From assembly GCA_003417655.1 (NCBI GenBank), contig QVMW01000008.1, forward strand, positions 78,877-142,876: a DNA stretch of 64,000 nt, written 5' to 3'. The notes below the pieces were generated by a model that was not told where the DNA came from, made no database searches, and saw only the letters and a list, made by a program, of their open reading frames with translations. This stretch comes from Rhodobacteraceae bacterium 63075. Lineage in GTDB: Bacteria; Pseudomonadota; Alphaproteobacteria; Rhodobacterales; Rhodobacteraceae. Both the position numbers and the translations under genes were made by a program. Positions 26,253-35,079 of the stretch are shown here, piece by piece; position 1 is the first letter of the stretch; the number at the start of each line of letters is the position of its first letter.

Positions 26253-26819
26253 CTAGAGCTCGGTTCCGTTCACGTCGCGCTCGAGCCGCGCGGTCGCTTC
26301 GAGAGCCTTTTCATGAGCGGGGTAGAGGTTCAAGAGGATCTTGTAAGCCTCGTAGGCGGCTTGCGGACGCTCGACCTGCTCGAGGATCGTGCCGAGGCCG
26401 AAAATAGCTCCGAAATGCCTGGGGTTGAGCGCGAGCGTCTGGTGCAGGTCGTTGAGCGCGAGGCCGTATTCCTCGAGCGCGAAGAAGGCGCGGGCGCGGC
26501 CGTGCCAGCCTTCGGCGAAGTCCGGGGCGTGGTCGGTCAGCGCGGTGAAATGCTCGACGGCGGCGGCGTAGTCCTCCTCCTCGAGCGCGTCGTCGCCGCG
26601 GCGCAGGAGCAGGTTGGCGCTGGCCGAGCCGGATTGCGACCAGGCGATCTCTATATCGCGGGCGATCTTGCGGGCTTGCGGCCCTTCTGCTTCGGACAGC
26701 TCTTCGAGCAGGGTCTCGACGCGATCTTCCGCATCCTCCGCCCCGGCTGGATGCAGACTCGCGAAAACCAGCGCGATTGCCGCCACGGCAGGTTTGAGAT
26801 GGACAGTGATAAAACCCAT
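26253..26819 (-). CDS. Exported tetratricopeptide repeat protein
   Basis: A 188-residue protein with a signal peptide (MGFITVHLKPAVAAIALVFASLHPAGA) and about four TPR units: ANLLLRRGDDALEEEDYAAAVEHF, AEGWHGRARAFFALEEYGLALNDL and the next two repeats. The protein would sit in the periplasm as a scaffold. The start is uncertain; ATG 26819 gives a proper signal peptide, while 26861 adds a non-hydrophobic extension. It is divergent from the SCP2 gene. No partner is identifiable. Confidence 0.78.
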   Translation of the reverse strand: MGFITVHLKPAVAAIALVFASLHPAGAEDAEDRVETLLEELSEAEGPQARKIARDIEIAWSQSGSASANLLLRRGDDALEEEDYAAAVEHFTALTDHAPDFAEGWHGRARAFFALEEYGLALNDLHQTLALNPRHFGAIFGLGTILEQVERPQAAYEAYKILLNLYPAHEKALEATARLERDVNGTEL

Positions 26820-26887
26820 AGTAGGGTGAGGATAACCCATGACAGGGCTGAGACAAGTCACTGTCGCGACAATGTGAAGGAGACACC

Positions 26888-27181
26888 ATGAGCGATGTAG
26901 TCGATGGCGCGGTCAAGGCGCTGAACGAGAAGATGGATGGCGGCGGCTTCGACGCCGGAACGGCGAAGTTCGTGATCGAGGGCGAGGGTGCCGTGATGAT
27001 CGACGGCGAGGGCGCGCGCGCCGGGGACGACGCAGCCGATGTGACGATGACGGCGAACCGCGAGACCTTCGAGCAGATCCTGTCGGGCGATCTCAATCCG
27101 ACAGCGGCCTTCATGGGCGGGAACCTCTCGGTCGATGGCGACATGGGGCTTGCGATGCAGCTCGGCACGGTCCTGGGCTGA
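26888..27181 (+). CDS. SCP2 sterol-binding domain protein
   Basis: A 97-residue stand-alone SCP2 domain, beginning MSDVVDGAVKALNEKM and containing GTAKFVIEGEGAVMIDGEGA and the conserved DLNPTAAFMGGNLSVDGDMGLAMQL block. Such proteins bind hydrophobic ligands such as fatty acyl chains. A strong AAGGAGA site precedes the start. The alpha/beta hydrolase gene begins three bases after its stop, so the two form an operon; a lipid-handling pair is a reasonable inference. Confidence 0.9.
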   Translation: MSDVVDGAVKALNEKMDGGGFDAGTAKFVIEGEGAVMIDGEGARAGDDAADVTMTANRETFEQILSGDLNPTAAFMGGNLSVDGDMGLAMQLGTVLG

Positions 27182-27184
27182 GCC

Positions 27185-28114
27185 TTGGAAGAGGCACCCT
27201 ATTTCGAGGACGTCGCGGATGCGCCGCGCGGCGGGCGCGCCTGCTGGCTGACGGCCGATGACGGCGTGCGCATCCGTGTCGTTTTCTGGGGCGGCGAGGG
27301 GCTGAAGGGCACCTTGCTGCTCTTCCCGGGCCGCACGGAATATGCCGAGAAATACGGGCGCACCGCCGCGGAGCTGGCCGCGCGCGGCCTGGCGACCCTG
27401 GCCGTGGACTGGCGCGGGCAGGGGCTGGCCGACCGTCTCCAGGACGACGAGATGCTCGGCCACGTGCGGCGTTTTTCCGACTACCAGCGCGACGTGCGCG
27501 CGATGGTGGAGGCCGCCAAGGCCCTCGGCGCACCGGAGCCCTACTATCTGCTGGGCCATTCCATGGGCGGCTGTATCGGGCTGAGGGCCCTGCACGAGGG
27601 GCTCGATGTCAAGGCGGCGGCCTTTTCCGCGCCGATGTGGGGCATCTACCTCGCCCCGGCGATGCGGCCGACGGCCTGGGCGCTTTCGAATGCGACGAGC
27701 AAGCTCGGGATCGGCGGGCGTCTTGCGCCCGGCACGAAGCGCGAGACCTATGTTCTGGCGGAGCTTTTCGACGACAACATGCTGACGACCGACCGGGACA
27801 TGTGGGACTACATGGTGCGCCAGGCCGAGGCCCACCCCGAGCTTACGCTGGGCGGGCCGTCCCTGCACTGGCTGGCCGAGGCGCTGCGGGAGACGCGCAA
27901 ACTTCATATCATGCCGTCACCACCGCACAGGGCGATCTGCTTTCTTGGAACGCGGGAGCGCATCGTCGATGTGCCGCGCATTGAAACGCGGATGCGCCGC
28001 TGGGACAACGGAGTGCTGTCCATGCAGGAGGGCGCGGAGCATGAAGTTCTCATGGAAAGCGCCGCGATGCGTGCGGCGATCCTCGATGAGATGACAGGGT
28101 TTTTCTTCAAGTAG
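27185..28114 (+). CDS. Alpha/beta hydrolase, lysophospholipase L2 (PldB)-like
   Basis: A 309-residue serine hydrolase of the PldB/monoglyceride-lipase type. The nucleophile elbow is GHSMGG, preceded by the LAVDWRGQGLADR and GRTEYAEKYG blocks; the catalytic His is probably in GAEHEVLME near the end and Asp in IVDVPRIE. The predicted reaction is hydrolysis of lysophospholipids or monoacylglycerols. The start is TTG at 27185, three bases after the SCP2 stop, with no better ATG in frame. No signal peptide is present, so it is cytoplasmic or peripheral. Confidence 0.87.
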   Translation: MEEAPYFEDVADAPRGGRACWLTADDGVRIRVVFWGGEGLKGTLLLFPGRTEYAEKYGRTAAELAARGLATLAVDWRGQGLADRLQDDEMLGHVRRFSDYQRDVRAMVEAAKALGAPEPYYLLGHSMGGCIGLRALHEGLDVKAAAFSAPMWGIYLAPAMRPTAWALSNATSKLGIGGRLAPGTKRETYVLAELFDDNMLTTDRDMWDYMVRQAEAHPELTLGGPSLHWLAEALRETRKLHIMPSPPHRAICFLGTRERIVDVPRIETRMRRWDNGVLSMQEGAEHEVLMESAAMRAAILDEMTGFFFK

Positions 28115-28188
28115 GGGCCCGGGCGCGGGTTGAGATCGTCCCCGGGCGGCTCTATGTCGAAGGCACCCCAAAACAAAGAGGCCCATTC

Positions 28189-30021
28189 ATGTTTCAACTT
28201 CCCTTCCCAGTCCGTGATGCGAATGCAGGCAGCGGTGATGATGGGCGCGATGACGGCCTCGGCAAGCTTCCCGAGTGGGACCTGAGCGACCTTTACGCCG
28301 GCGAGGAGGCGCCGGAGCTTGCGCGCGACCTCGAGTGGCTCGAAAAGGAATGCGCCGAATTCGCGTCCGACTACGAGGGCAAGCTTGCGGAGCTGGACGC
28401 AGGCGGCTTTCTTGAATGCGTGCATCGCAACGAGAAGATCAACAACATCGCCGGGCGGATCATGTCATACGCCGGGCTGCGCTATTACCAGCTCACGACC
28501 GATGCGGGGCGGGCGAAGTTCCTCTCGGACTTGCAGGAAAAGATCACCAACTACACGACGCCGCTCGTTTTCTTCACGCTCGAGCTGAACCGACTGGAAG
28601 ACGATCATCTCGGGAAACTGTTCTCGCAGAATGCCGAGCTCAAGCGCTACAAGCCGGTCTTTGACCGCATCCGCGCGATGAAGCCCTACCAGCTTTCCGA
28701 CGAGCTGGAGAAATTTCTCCACGATCTCGGGGTCGTCGGCGACGCATGGGAGCGGCTCTTCGACGAGACGATCGCGGGGCTCGAGTTCGAAGTGGATGGC
28801 GAGGCACTGACCATCGAGGGGGCACTCAATCTTCTGACGGATCAGGACCGCGCCAAGCGCGAAGCGGCAGCGCGCGAGCTGGCCCGCGTCTTTGCCAGCA
28901 ATGTCAGAACCTTCGCCCGGGTGCACAACACGCAGGCCAAGGAAAAGGAAATCCTCGACCGCTGGCGCGGCATGCCGAGCGCGCAGATGGGCCGGCACCT
29001 GAGCAATGACGTTGAGCCGGAGGTCGTCGAAGCGCTGCGCGACGCGGTCGTCGCGGCCTACCCGAAGCTTTCGCATCGCTACTATGAGCTCAAGCGCAAG
29101 TGGCTCGGGCTGGACACGCTTCAGGTCTGGGACCGGAACGCGCCGCTGCCGATGGAAGAGACGCGGGTGATCGGCTGGGACGAGGCGCGCGAGACGGTCA
29201 TGAGCGCCTATGCGGGCTTCGATCCGCGCATGGCGGAACTGGCTGAGCCTTTTTTCGACAAAGGCTGGATCGACGCGGGCGTGAAACCGGGCAAGGCGCC
29301 GGGAGCTTTCGCGCATCCGACGGTGACGAATGTGCACCCTTACGTGATGCTGAACTACCTCGGCAAGCCGCGCGACGTGATGACGCTGGCCCATGAGCTT
29401 GGGCATGGCGTGCATCAGGTTCTGGCGGCGGACCAGGGCGAGATGCTGTCCTCGACACCGCTCACGCTGGCGGAAACGGCGAGCGTCTTCGGCGAGATGC
29501 TGACCTTCCGCAAGATGCTGGCCGAAGCCCCCGATGCCGCAGCGCGCAAGGTGATGCTCGCGGGCAAGGTCGAGGACATGATCAACACCGTGGTGCGGCA
29601 GATCGCGTTTTATGATTTCGAGTGCAAGTTGCATGCCGCGCGGCGCGAGGGGGAGCTGACGCCCGAGGATATCGGCGCGCTCTGGATGTCCGTGCAGGGC
29701 GAGAGCCTCGGGCCGGCCTTCGAGTTCATGGAGGGCTACGAACACTTCTGGGCCTACATCCCGCATTTCGTCCACTCGCCCTTCTACGTCTATGCCTATG
29801 CCTTCGGCGACGGGCTGGTGAACGCGCTCTACGCCGTCTACGAGGAAAGCCCCGAGGGGTTTCAGGACAAGTATTTCGAGATGCTCAAGGCAGGCGGCTC
29901 GCTGCACCACAAGGAGCTGCTGGCCCCCTTCGGCCTCGACGCGACGGACCCGGCCTTCTGGGGCAAGGGCCTGTCGATGATCGAGGGGATGATCGACGAG
30001 CTGGAGGCGATGGAGGGGTGA
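28189..30021 (+). CDS. pepF: Oligoendopeptidase F, M3 family
   Basis: A 610-residue cytosolic zinc peptidase that trims short peptides. The metal site is HELGHGVHQ with His402, Glu403 and His406, and the third ligand Glu lies about 25 residues on, in TLAETASVFGE. The N-terminal PepF domain and the C-terminal HFVHSPFYVYAYAFGDGLVNALY segment match family members. An AGAGG site precedes the ATG. The A+T-rich HNH gene starts immediately behind its stop and is probably a later insertion in the locus. Confidence 0.95.
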   Translation: MFQLPFPVRDANAGSGDDGRDDGLGKLPEWDLSDLYAGEEAPELARDLEWLEKECAEFASDYEGKLAELDAGGFLECVHRNEKINNIAGRIMSYAGLRYYQLTTDAGRAKFLSDLQEKITNYTTPLVFFTLELNRLEDDHLGKLFSQNAELKRYKPVFDRIRAMKPYQLSDELEKFLHDLGVVGDAWERLFDETIAGLEFEVDGEALTIEGALNLLTDQDRAKREAAARELARVFASNVRTFARVHNTQAKEKEILDRWRGMPSAQMGRHLSNDVEPEVVEALRDAVVAAYPKLSHRYYELKRKWLGLDTLQVWDRNAPLPMEETRVIGWDEARETVMSAYAGFDPRMAELAEPFFDKGWIDAGVKPGKAPGAFAHPTVTNVHPYVMLNYLGKPRDVMTLAHELGHGVHQVLAADQGEMLSSTPLTLAETASVFGEMLTFRKMLAEAPDAAARKVMLAGKVEDMINTVVRQIAFYDFECKLHAARREGELTPEDIGALWMSVQGESLGPAFEFMEGYEHFWAYIPHFVHSPFYVYAYAFGDGLVNALYAVYEESPEGFQDKYFEMLKAGGSLHHKELLAPFGLDATDPAFWGKGLSMIEGMIDELEAMEG

Positions 30022-30022
30022 T

Positions 30023-30607
30023 CTGAAACACAAAGACGTATTAGACGCTATTGAGACCTTTGATAGGAAAGGCCCACCAGCCGATTTCGGGCCACCGAAG
30101 CAGTATTGGCTTGTCCACCCTGAAACCCGGAAGCTCTACCCGCAGAAGACCATCTATGGGATGGCAAACAATCTCGACCGAGTAAATTGTCCAAATGCTT
30201 ATCATACGAGGAAAAGGCTGGAAAAACTGGGTTTCGAAATATTCGATGAAAAAGCTACAGAAGCGAACAAGGCAAGGTCCGAATTCCAAGAAAACGTTCG
30301 CCGCGCCGCTGAGGACACGCAGCAGGTGCGTGCAAGAAGACTTCGAGCGGCTTCTTCAACGCCGGAACGCTACGTGTCAGAAGTTGTTGTTTACAAACGT
30401 AATCCAGACGTGGTTGCAGAACGCTTATCGCGAGCAAACGGTCAGTGTGAGAATTGCAACCAACCAGCTCCATTTCGACGCCAGAGTGACAACACACCCT
30501 ACCTAGAAGTGCATCATGTGAAGCCTCTCGCGGAGGGCGGAGAAGATAGTCTGGAGAATACTCAGGCGCTATGTCCGAATTGTCATCGGGCTGCGCATTT
30601 CGGGTAG
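30023..30607 (+). CDS. HNH endonuclease with ScoMcrA-like N-terminal domain, probable CTG start
   Basis: The C-terminal part is an HNH nuclease with a structural zinc: CENC, then LEVHHVKPLAEGG, N and CPNCH. The frame stays open upstream of the first ATG (30161) to the pepF stop, and this upstream part encodes KHKDVLDAIETFDRKG and QYWLVHPETRKLYPQKTIYG, which match the N-terminal domain of ScoMcrA-like modification-dependent nucleases. I therefore propose a CTG start at 30023, five bases after GGAGGGG, giving 194 residues. No ATG, GTG or TTG exists in frame. The gene is A+T-rich (22 G+C of 60 in 30181-30240), unlike its neighbours, so it was probably acquired. Confidence 0.75.
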   Translation: MKHKDVLDAIETFDRKGPPADFGPPKQYWLVHPETRKLYPQKTIYGMANNLDRVNCPNAYHTRKRLEKLGFEIFDEKATEANKARSEFQENVRRAAEDTQQVRARRLRAASSTPERYVSEVVVYKRNPDVVAERLSRANGQCENCNQPAPFRRQSDNTPYLEVHHVKPLAEGGEDSLENTQALCPNCHRAAHFG

Positions 30608-30877
30608 CTACTTCAACTGGCTGTCTTTCGAGCCGCGGCGGTTGATGCCGCCGCGCTGCGATTGCGCGTTGTCCCGCTCGCTCATGCAGTCGATGCAGAT
30701 TTTCACGCCGGGCAGCGCTCGCCGCCGGGCCTCCGGGATTTCCTCATCGCATTCAGCGCAGTATTTCAGGCTTTCGCCCTGCGGTGCCCGGCGCTGCTTG
30801 AGCCGCGCGAGCTCATCGGAAATCGAGGCCTCGATCTGCTCGCTGACTGCGCCGTCCTTTGCCCATCCGCCTGCCAT
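30608..30877 (-). CDS. DksA/TraR C4-type zinc finger protein
   Basis: An 89-residue protein with the C4 zinc finger CAECDEEIPEARRRALPG then KICIDC, the hallmark of DksA/TraR proteins. It is shorter than DksA and lacks the long coiled coil, like YbiI. Such proteins may bind the RNA polymerase secondary channel, but this cannot be read from sequence. Its stop codon abuts the HNH stop without a gap, so the two transcripts converge and overlap. Confidence 0.88.
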   Translation of the reverse strand: MAGGWAKDGAVSEQIEASISDELARLKQRRAPQGESLKYCAECDEEIPEARRRALPGVKICIDCMSERDNAQSQRGGINRRGSKDSQLK

Positions 30878-30897
30878 GTCACCCTCCGGGGGCCGCG

Positions 30898-31956
30898 TCA
30901 GTTCGTGACGGGGAGCCCGCTTCGCTGCTTTTCACCCAAGAGAACATAGCGCGAAAAGTCGCCTCTGGCCACCGTGAGCCCCCTTGCGAGCCGCCGCAGG
31001 AAAGCGATGGCCTCGGGAGAGGAGACGGGAATCATGTGCCCGAAACTCTCGCCGGGTTCGAACAGCGAGAAATCCAGCACGGTCACATCGAGCCCCTCGA
31101 GTTCGTCTGCGCTGCGGATCCGGCCGAGGCGCTCCTTGCGCCCGACCAGCAGGGAAGACAGGTTGAGCACGCGGTCCTTCTGGCTGGTCATGATGATGAA
31201 GGGGCGTGGCAGCGTGCCGATTTCCTCGGCCTGGCGGCGGAAGACGTCCGGGTCGATGTCGGGCGACATGAGCACAACGCCGTCGATCGCTGCCACGCGG
31301 TGCCTGTCTCCGGAGAGCGAGAGCTGCCGGAGCGCCTCCATCACGAGATAGCCGCCCATGGAATGGGCGAGGATCAGGATCTCGTCATGGCCGCGGTCCT
31401 GCAAGTCGCCGATAAGGCGGCTCAGGTCGGAGCGCGCGAAGAGAACGGAGTCGCGATCATAGGCGTAGCCGAGCGGATCGCCTGCCGAGGGCCAGGAGAA
31501 GAGCAGCGCGGGGTTGCCAAGCCCGAAATCCTCCTGGATCTGGGCGACGCGAAAGACAGCGTCTTCCAGTGTGTTGTTGTAGCCATGCACGAAAATCATC
31601 AGTGGCTCAGCATCATCGACGCGGCTGGCCTTTATGGCTGCGCTGAGCGCTGCGGGGCTCTGCATCGTGGCGAGCCCGACCGGGGCGAAGTGACGGGAGG
31701 TGTCGACAAGTCCGCTGCCCCGCTCGACACGGCCAAGCTCATGATCCGGCGGAATGGAGATATCGGCGCGGGCGAAGTTGAGCTTCCGCGCGCGGTCCTG
31801 GCCGAATATCTGGCCTCGTTGGCCGGGCGTGCGCTGTGTCGCGATGAAAACGCTTTGCACGCTCGCCTCCGGGTCGAGCGTTGAAAAGCCGGTGGTCTGC
31901 GGCCGCGTGCAGGCCGCGAGCAGAACAAGAAGGGAAATCAGGAACAAGCGCAACAT
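30898..31956 (-). CDS. Lipoprotein alpha/beta hydrolase (DUF900-type)
   Basis: A 352-residue protein with a lipobox (LVLLAAC) and an alpha/beta hydrolase domain of the DUF900 (COG4782) type. The characteristic blocks are VQSVFIATQR near the N-terminus, FVHGYNNTLEDAV at the oxyanion region, LLFSWPSAG and the nucleophile elbow LAHSMGGYLVMEAL. A His in GESFGHMIPVSSPEAI is the likely third triad residue. It is probably anchored at the outer or inner membrane facing the periplasm. The substrate is not known. Next upstream on the same strand is a VCBS-like protein gene 18 bases away. Confidence 0.87.
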   Translation of the reverse strand: MLRLFLISLLVLLAACTRPQTTGFSTLDPEASVQSVFIATQRTPGQRGQIFGQDRARKLNFARADISIPPDHELGRVERGSGLVDTSRHFAPVGLATMQSPAALSAAIKASRVDDAEPLMIFVHGYNNTLEDAVFRVAQIQEDFGLGNPALLFSWPSAGDPLGYAYDRDSVLFARSDLSRLIGDLQDRGHDEILILAHSMGGYLVMEALRQLSLSGDRHRVAAIDGVVLMSPDIDPDVFRRQAEEIGTLPRPFIIMTSQKDRVLNLSSLLVGRKERLGRIRSADELEGLDVTVLDFSLFEPGESFGHMIPVSSPEAIAFLRRLARGLTVARGDFSRYVLLGEKQRSGLPVTN

Positions 31957-31974
31957 AAGGGGCTTATGGCATGG

Positions 31975-32748
31975 TCAGCGCGCGCAGGAAAGAGCGCGCG
32001 TGATGCTGGCCGGGCCGTCATAGGCCCCAACTCGCCGGGTTGTGAGTGTCGCGCCGTCGAACCGCGTTGCCATGACATGGCGCCAGTTCGCATCCGCCGT
32101 GATCATCTCGAAGCCGTCGCCGCAATCGCGCAGACCGGAGGAGATGAAATCCCAGCCGATCTTGTGGTTGGTCAGGCCTTCGAGCGCAGCCACCTCGCGC
32201 AGCGCGCCGTCCCTGAAGCGCCAGATGCGCAGGATTCGGGCCAGGTGGGGGCGGTCGATATAGCCGATCTCGACATGGCCGTCGCCATCGAGATCCGCCG
32301 CGCCGATGGGGGCGAGCCAGCGGTTGCGCCGGCCGATATGGGGCGTCGCCGCGATCAACCCGCCACCATTGTAGAGCGAGAGCCGCGCGCCCTTGTTTTC
32401 ATGGCTCTCCACGACCATCGCCTCAAGCTGTCCGTCGCCATCGACATCCACGAGCCGGGCTTCGATATCCTCGAACACACGGGCCTCGGGCAGCCTGATC
32501 ACGTAGCGGGCTTTGTCCGGACCGTAGCGCAGAACGAGCGCGCCGTATTCGACGCTGTCACCCAGCACGCCATGCGGATACCGACCTGTCGGTTCGGCCA
32601 GCTCGGCGGATACCAGGGGCGCCGGTCTCCAGCTCTCGGATGGCGCGCTCTGCGCTTCAGCGACACCTGCCGCAAGACCAAGCGCAAGCCCCGCGACTCG
32701 CGTAAAACCCCGTAGCAGGCGACGCGGTGGAAGCGACGACTTGCCCAA
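31975..32748 (-). CDS. Exported FG-GAP/VCBS repeat protein
   Basis: A 257-residue protein with a signal peptide (residues 1-32, ending GVAEA) and beta-propeller-like repeats carrying calcium-binding loops: VDVDGDGQLEAMVVE and ADLDGDGHVEIGYID. It has only two clear repeats, so it could form part of a small propeller or a degenerate one. It ends in a Cys pair (DCGDGF and ALSCAR) that may form a disulfide. It lies between the lipoprotein hydrolase and the ferredoxin genes on the same strand. Function unknown. Confidence 0.8.
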   Translation of the reverse strand: MGKSSLPPRRLLRGFTRVAGLALGLAAGVAEAQSAPSESWRPAPLVSAELAEPTGRYPHGVLGDSVEYGALVLRYGPDKARYVIRLPEARVFEDIEARLVDVDGDGQLEAMVVESHENKGARLSLYNGGGLIAATPHIGRRNRWLAPIGAADLDGDGHVEIGYIDRPHLARILRIWRFRDGALREVAALEGLTNHKIGWDFISSGLRDCGDGFEMITADANWRHVMATRFDGATLTTRRVGAYDGPASITRALSCAR

Positions 32749-32750
32749 GT

Positions 32751-33086
<336 letters not shown>

Positions 33087-33281
33087 CTAGAAGTTGGTGC
33101 GCGTGTTTAGCCGCTGAAGCACTGTTACAAAAGGTGTTTTGCGGATGCCAGCCCCGACGCGACGCTTTGGCGTGCCATGGGCGACACATCTTCGCGAGCC
33201 GCGTGCAAAGCCACCTTTGCGGAGTGGCAAAAGCGGCCTATGATCCGCGCGAGCAGTCAGGGCACGCGAGAGGCTTAGCAA

Positions 33282-33809
33282 GTGAAACCAGTGACCATGC
33301 CGGCGATCGCTGCGGCGGTGATGCTCGGGGCCTGCGCCGAGAGCGTGTCGGTGCCTGACAAGCCATTGCTTGCGCAGAGTTTTTCCGCGCCTCCGAAGGG
33401 CGCGGACCCGAATGCCTGCTGGGGCAAGGATGTCTCGCCAGCCGTGATCGAGACGGTGACGGAGCGCATTCTCGTCCAGCCTGCGGAGCTGCGCGAGGAC
33501 GGCACGGTCATCGAGGATCCGGTCTATCGCGATGTCACAAGGCAGGCCATCGTCAGGGAGCGGCGGGAGCTGTGGTTCGAAACCCCCTGTCAGGAGGATT
33601 ATACCCCTGATATCATTACATCTTTGCAGCGCGCCCTCAAGGCGCGGGGCCACTATGGCGGCGCTCTGAGCGGCCAGATGGATGCCCAGACACGGCGGGC
33701 GATCCGGGCTTACCAGGCGCCGCGGGGGCTCGACTCGTCGGTTCTGTCCTTGGCCGCCGCGCGAAACCTGGGGCTGGTCGCCTTTGGGCGACAGCAAGGC
33801 AAAAACTGA
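33282..33809 (+). CDS. Lipoprotein with peptidoglycan-binding domain
   Basis: A 175-residue predicted lipoprotein: the signal ends in AVMLGAC. The C-terminal 70 residues form a PG_binding_1 domain, with ITSLQRALKARGHYGGALSGQMDAQTRRAIRAYQ as its conserved helix pair. The middle part has short repeated phrases such as ILVQPAELREDGTVIEDPVYRDVTRQ, found in other exported Rhodobacterales proteins. The GTG at 33282 has GAGAGG eight bases upstream. It would tether to the outer membrane and bind the cell wall. Confidence 0.85.
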   Translation: MKPVTMPAIAAAVMLGACAESVSVPDKPLLAQSFSAPPKGADPNACWGKDVSPAVIETVTERILVQPAELREDGTVIEDPVYRDVTRQAIVRERRELWFETPCQEDYTPDIITSLQRALKARGHYGGALSGQMDAQTRRAIRAYQAPRGLDSSVLSLAAARNLGLVAFGRQQGKN

Positions 33810-33898
33810 GCAACTCCCTGTGAATGCAGGAAAAATCACTGAGCCTCTCAGCATATCACGGGACGGTTTCCGAGCCTTCAAGGCACCGGACATACGCG

Positions 33899-33972
33899 TT
33901 AACACCCCGGCGTTAACCATATCGGCACGGGGGTGACATCCTGTACACCCCCCTAGTACACCCCCCAGTGCA
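33899..33972 (+). repeat. GTACACCCCCC tandem repeat element, copy 1
   Basis: After two GCGTTAAC sites (33896-33916) comes a hairpin, GGGGGTG-acatcctgta-CACCCCC, whose right arm begins tandem units: GTACACCCCCCTA (33943), GTACACCCCCCA (33956) and a partial GTGCA (33968). The same arrangement recurs at 53546-53595 with three full units. It lies between the peptidoglycan-binding lipoprotein and the Fe-S protein gene. Function unknown. Confidence 0.7.
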
Positions 33973-34086
33973 GCGCGCGGTGCTCCGCGATTTTGCGCCG
34001 CGCATTAACTAACGGGGCGTTCGCTGCACGCAATCCGCTCTTGTGGGAATTGCCAAAGCTTCCGCAAGGGGCCTAAACTCAGGCCC

Positions 34087-35079
34087 ATGGCCAAACAGTC
34101 TCCTCACCGCCCCTTCACCCCGAATCCCGAGCAGATGGCGCTCTGGCCGGGCGTGTCGGGCAACGAGATCAACGGGCTTGGCGAGCGTGCCTTCCGCCGA
34201 CCCGGCGTCGTCTATTGGGCGCCGGAGCCCGATGACATCCCGCATGGGCGCATGCAGCGCTGGTTCTATTCGGTCAGGCCCGATGCCGAGCCGCTGGTGC
34301 GCGCGCGGGCCGAGCGGCAGAAGGTGCTCGACGCGCCGATGCCGCCACTGGCGCGCGAACAGGTCACGCGCGCACCGGAAGACTGGACCGCGGCGCTCGA
34401 GCGCTTCGTGGAGGCCGGGCTTTGCGAGCGCAGCGGCGTGACCGCGCTCGACCCGGACTGGCTGTTCGACGGGCAGAGCAGCGCCTTTGCCAATGTCATC
34501 ATCCTCGGCGTGCAGCATGACTACGACGAAATCAGCAAGGCGCCCGAGCCGGAGGCCGGCGGCGAGGTGGTGCGCCAATACGGGCGCGCGGCAGGCGCGG
34601 CAAAGGCCGTCGCGGGCTGGCTTCGGGAGCAAGGCTGGGAGGCGGAAGCGCAGACCGGCCCGCTGGCGGGCAAGCTCACGATGATCCCGCCCGCGCTGGC
34701 CTGCGGTTTCGGTGAGCTGGGAAAACACGGCTCGATCATCAACCCCGAACACGGGGCCTCGTTCCGTCTCAGCGCGGTGCTCACCGATGCGCCCTTCGCC
34801 CCGACGCCGCCGCGCAGCCACGGGATCGACGATTTCTGCATGAATTGCCGGATCTGCGAGGACGCCTGCCCGCCCGAGGCGATCGCACCGGAAAAGCAAT
34901 GGGTCAGGGGGGCGCATAAATGGTACGTGGATTTCGACCGCTGCCTGCCGTTCTTCAATGAAACCCATGGCTGCGCGATCTGCATTGCCGTTTGTCCGTG
35001 GTCGCGGCCCGGCGTGGGGCCGAACCTCGCCGAAAAACTGGCGCGGCGCGCCGGGCGCAAGGACATTCAGGCGCCGTAA
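34087..35079 (+). CDS. QueG/reductive dehalogenase-like iron-sulfur protein
   Basis: A 330-residue protein with two four-cysteine cluster motifs near the C-terminus: CMNCRICEDACPPEAI and, after about 45 residues, CAICIAVCPWSRPG. The N-terminal domain with the FRLSAVLTDAPFAP segment before the clusters resembles the cobalamin-binding core of epoxyqueuosine reductase and respiratory reductive dehalogenases. No TAT signal is present, so it is cytoplasmic. Relatives in Rhodobacterales are annotated reductive dehalogenase-domain proteins without proven activity. The 3' end overlaps the convergent TetR gene by 13 bases. Confidence 0.85.
   Translation: MAKQSPHRPFTPNPEQMALWPGVSGNEINGLGERAFRRPGVVYWAPEPDDIPHGRMQRWFYSVRPDAEPLVRARAERQKVLDAPMPPLAREQVTRAPEDWTAALERFVEAGLCERSGVTALDPDWLFDGQSSAFANVIILGVQHDYDEISKAPEPEAGGEVVRQYGRAAGAAKAVAGWLREQGWEAEAQTGPLAGKLTMIPPALACGFGELGKHGSIINPEHGASFRLSAVLTDAPFAPTPPRSHGIDDFCMNCRICEDACPPEAIAPEKQWVRGAHKWYVDFDRCLPFFNETHGCAICIAVCPWSRPGVGPNLAEKLARRAGRKDIQAP

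Noticed and set aside
33896..33920. CtrA-type site at the GTTAAC pair
   Set aside because: The two TTAA boxes are 10 bases apart; CtrA full sites need seven.
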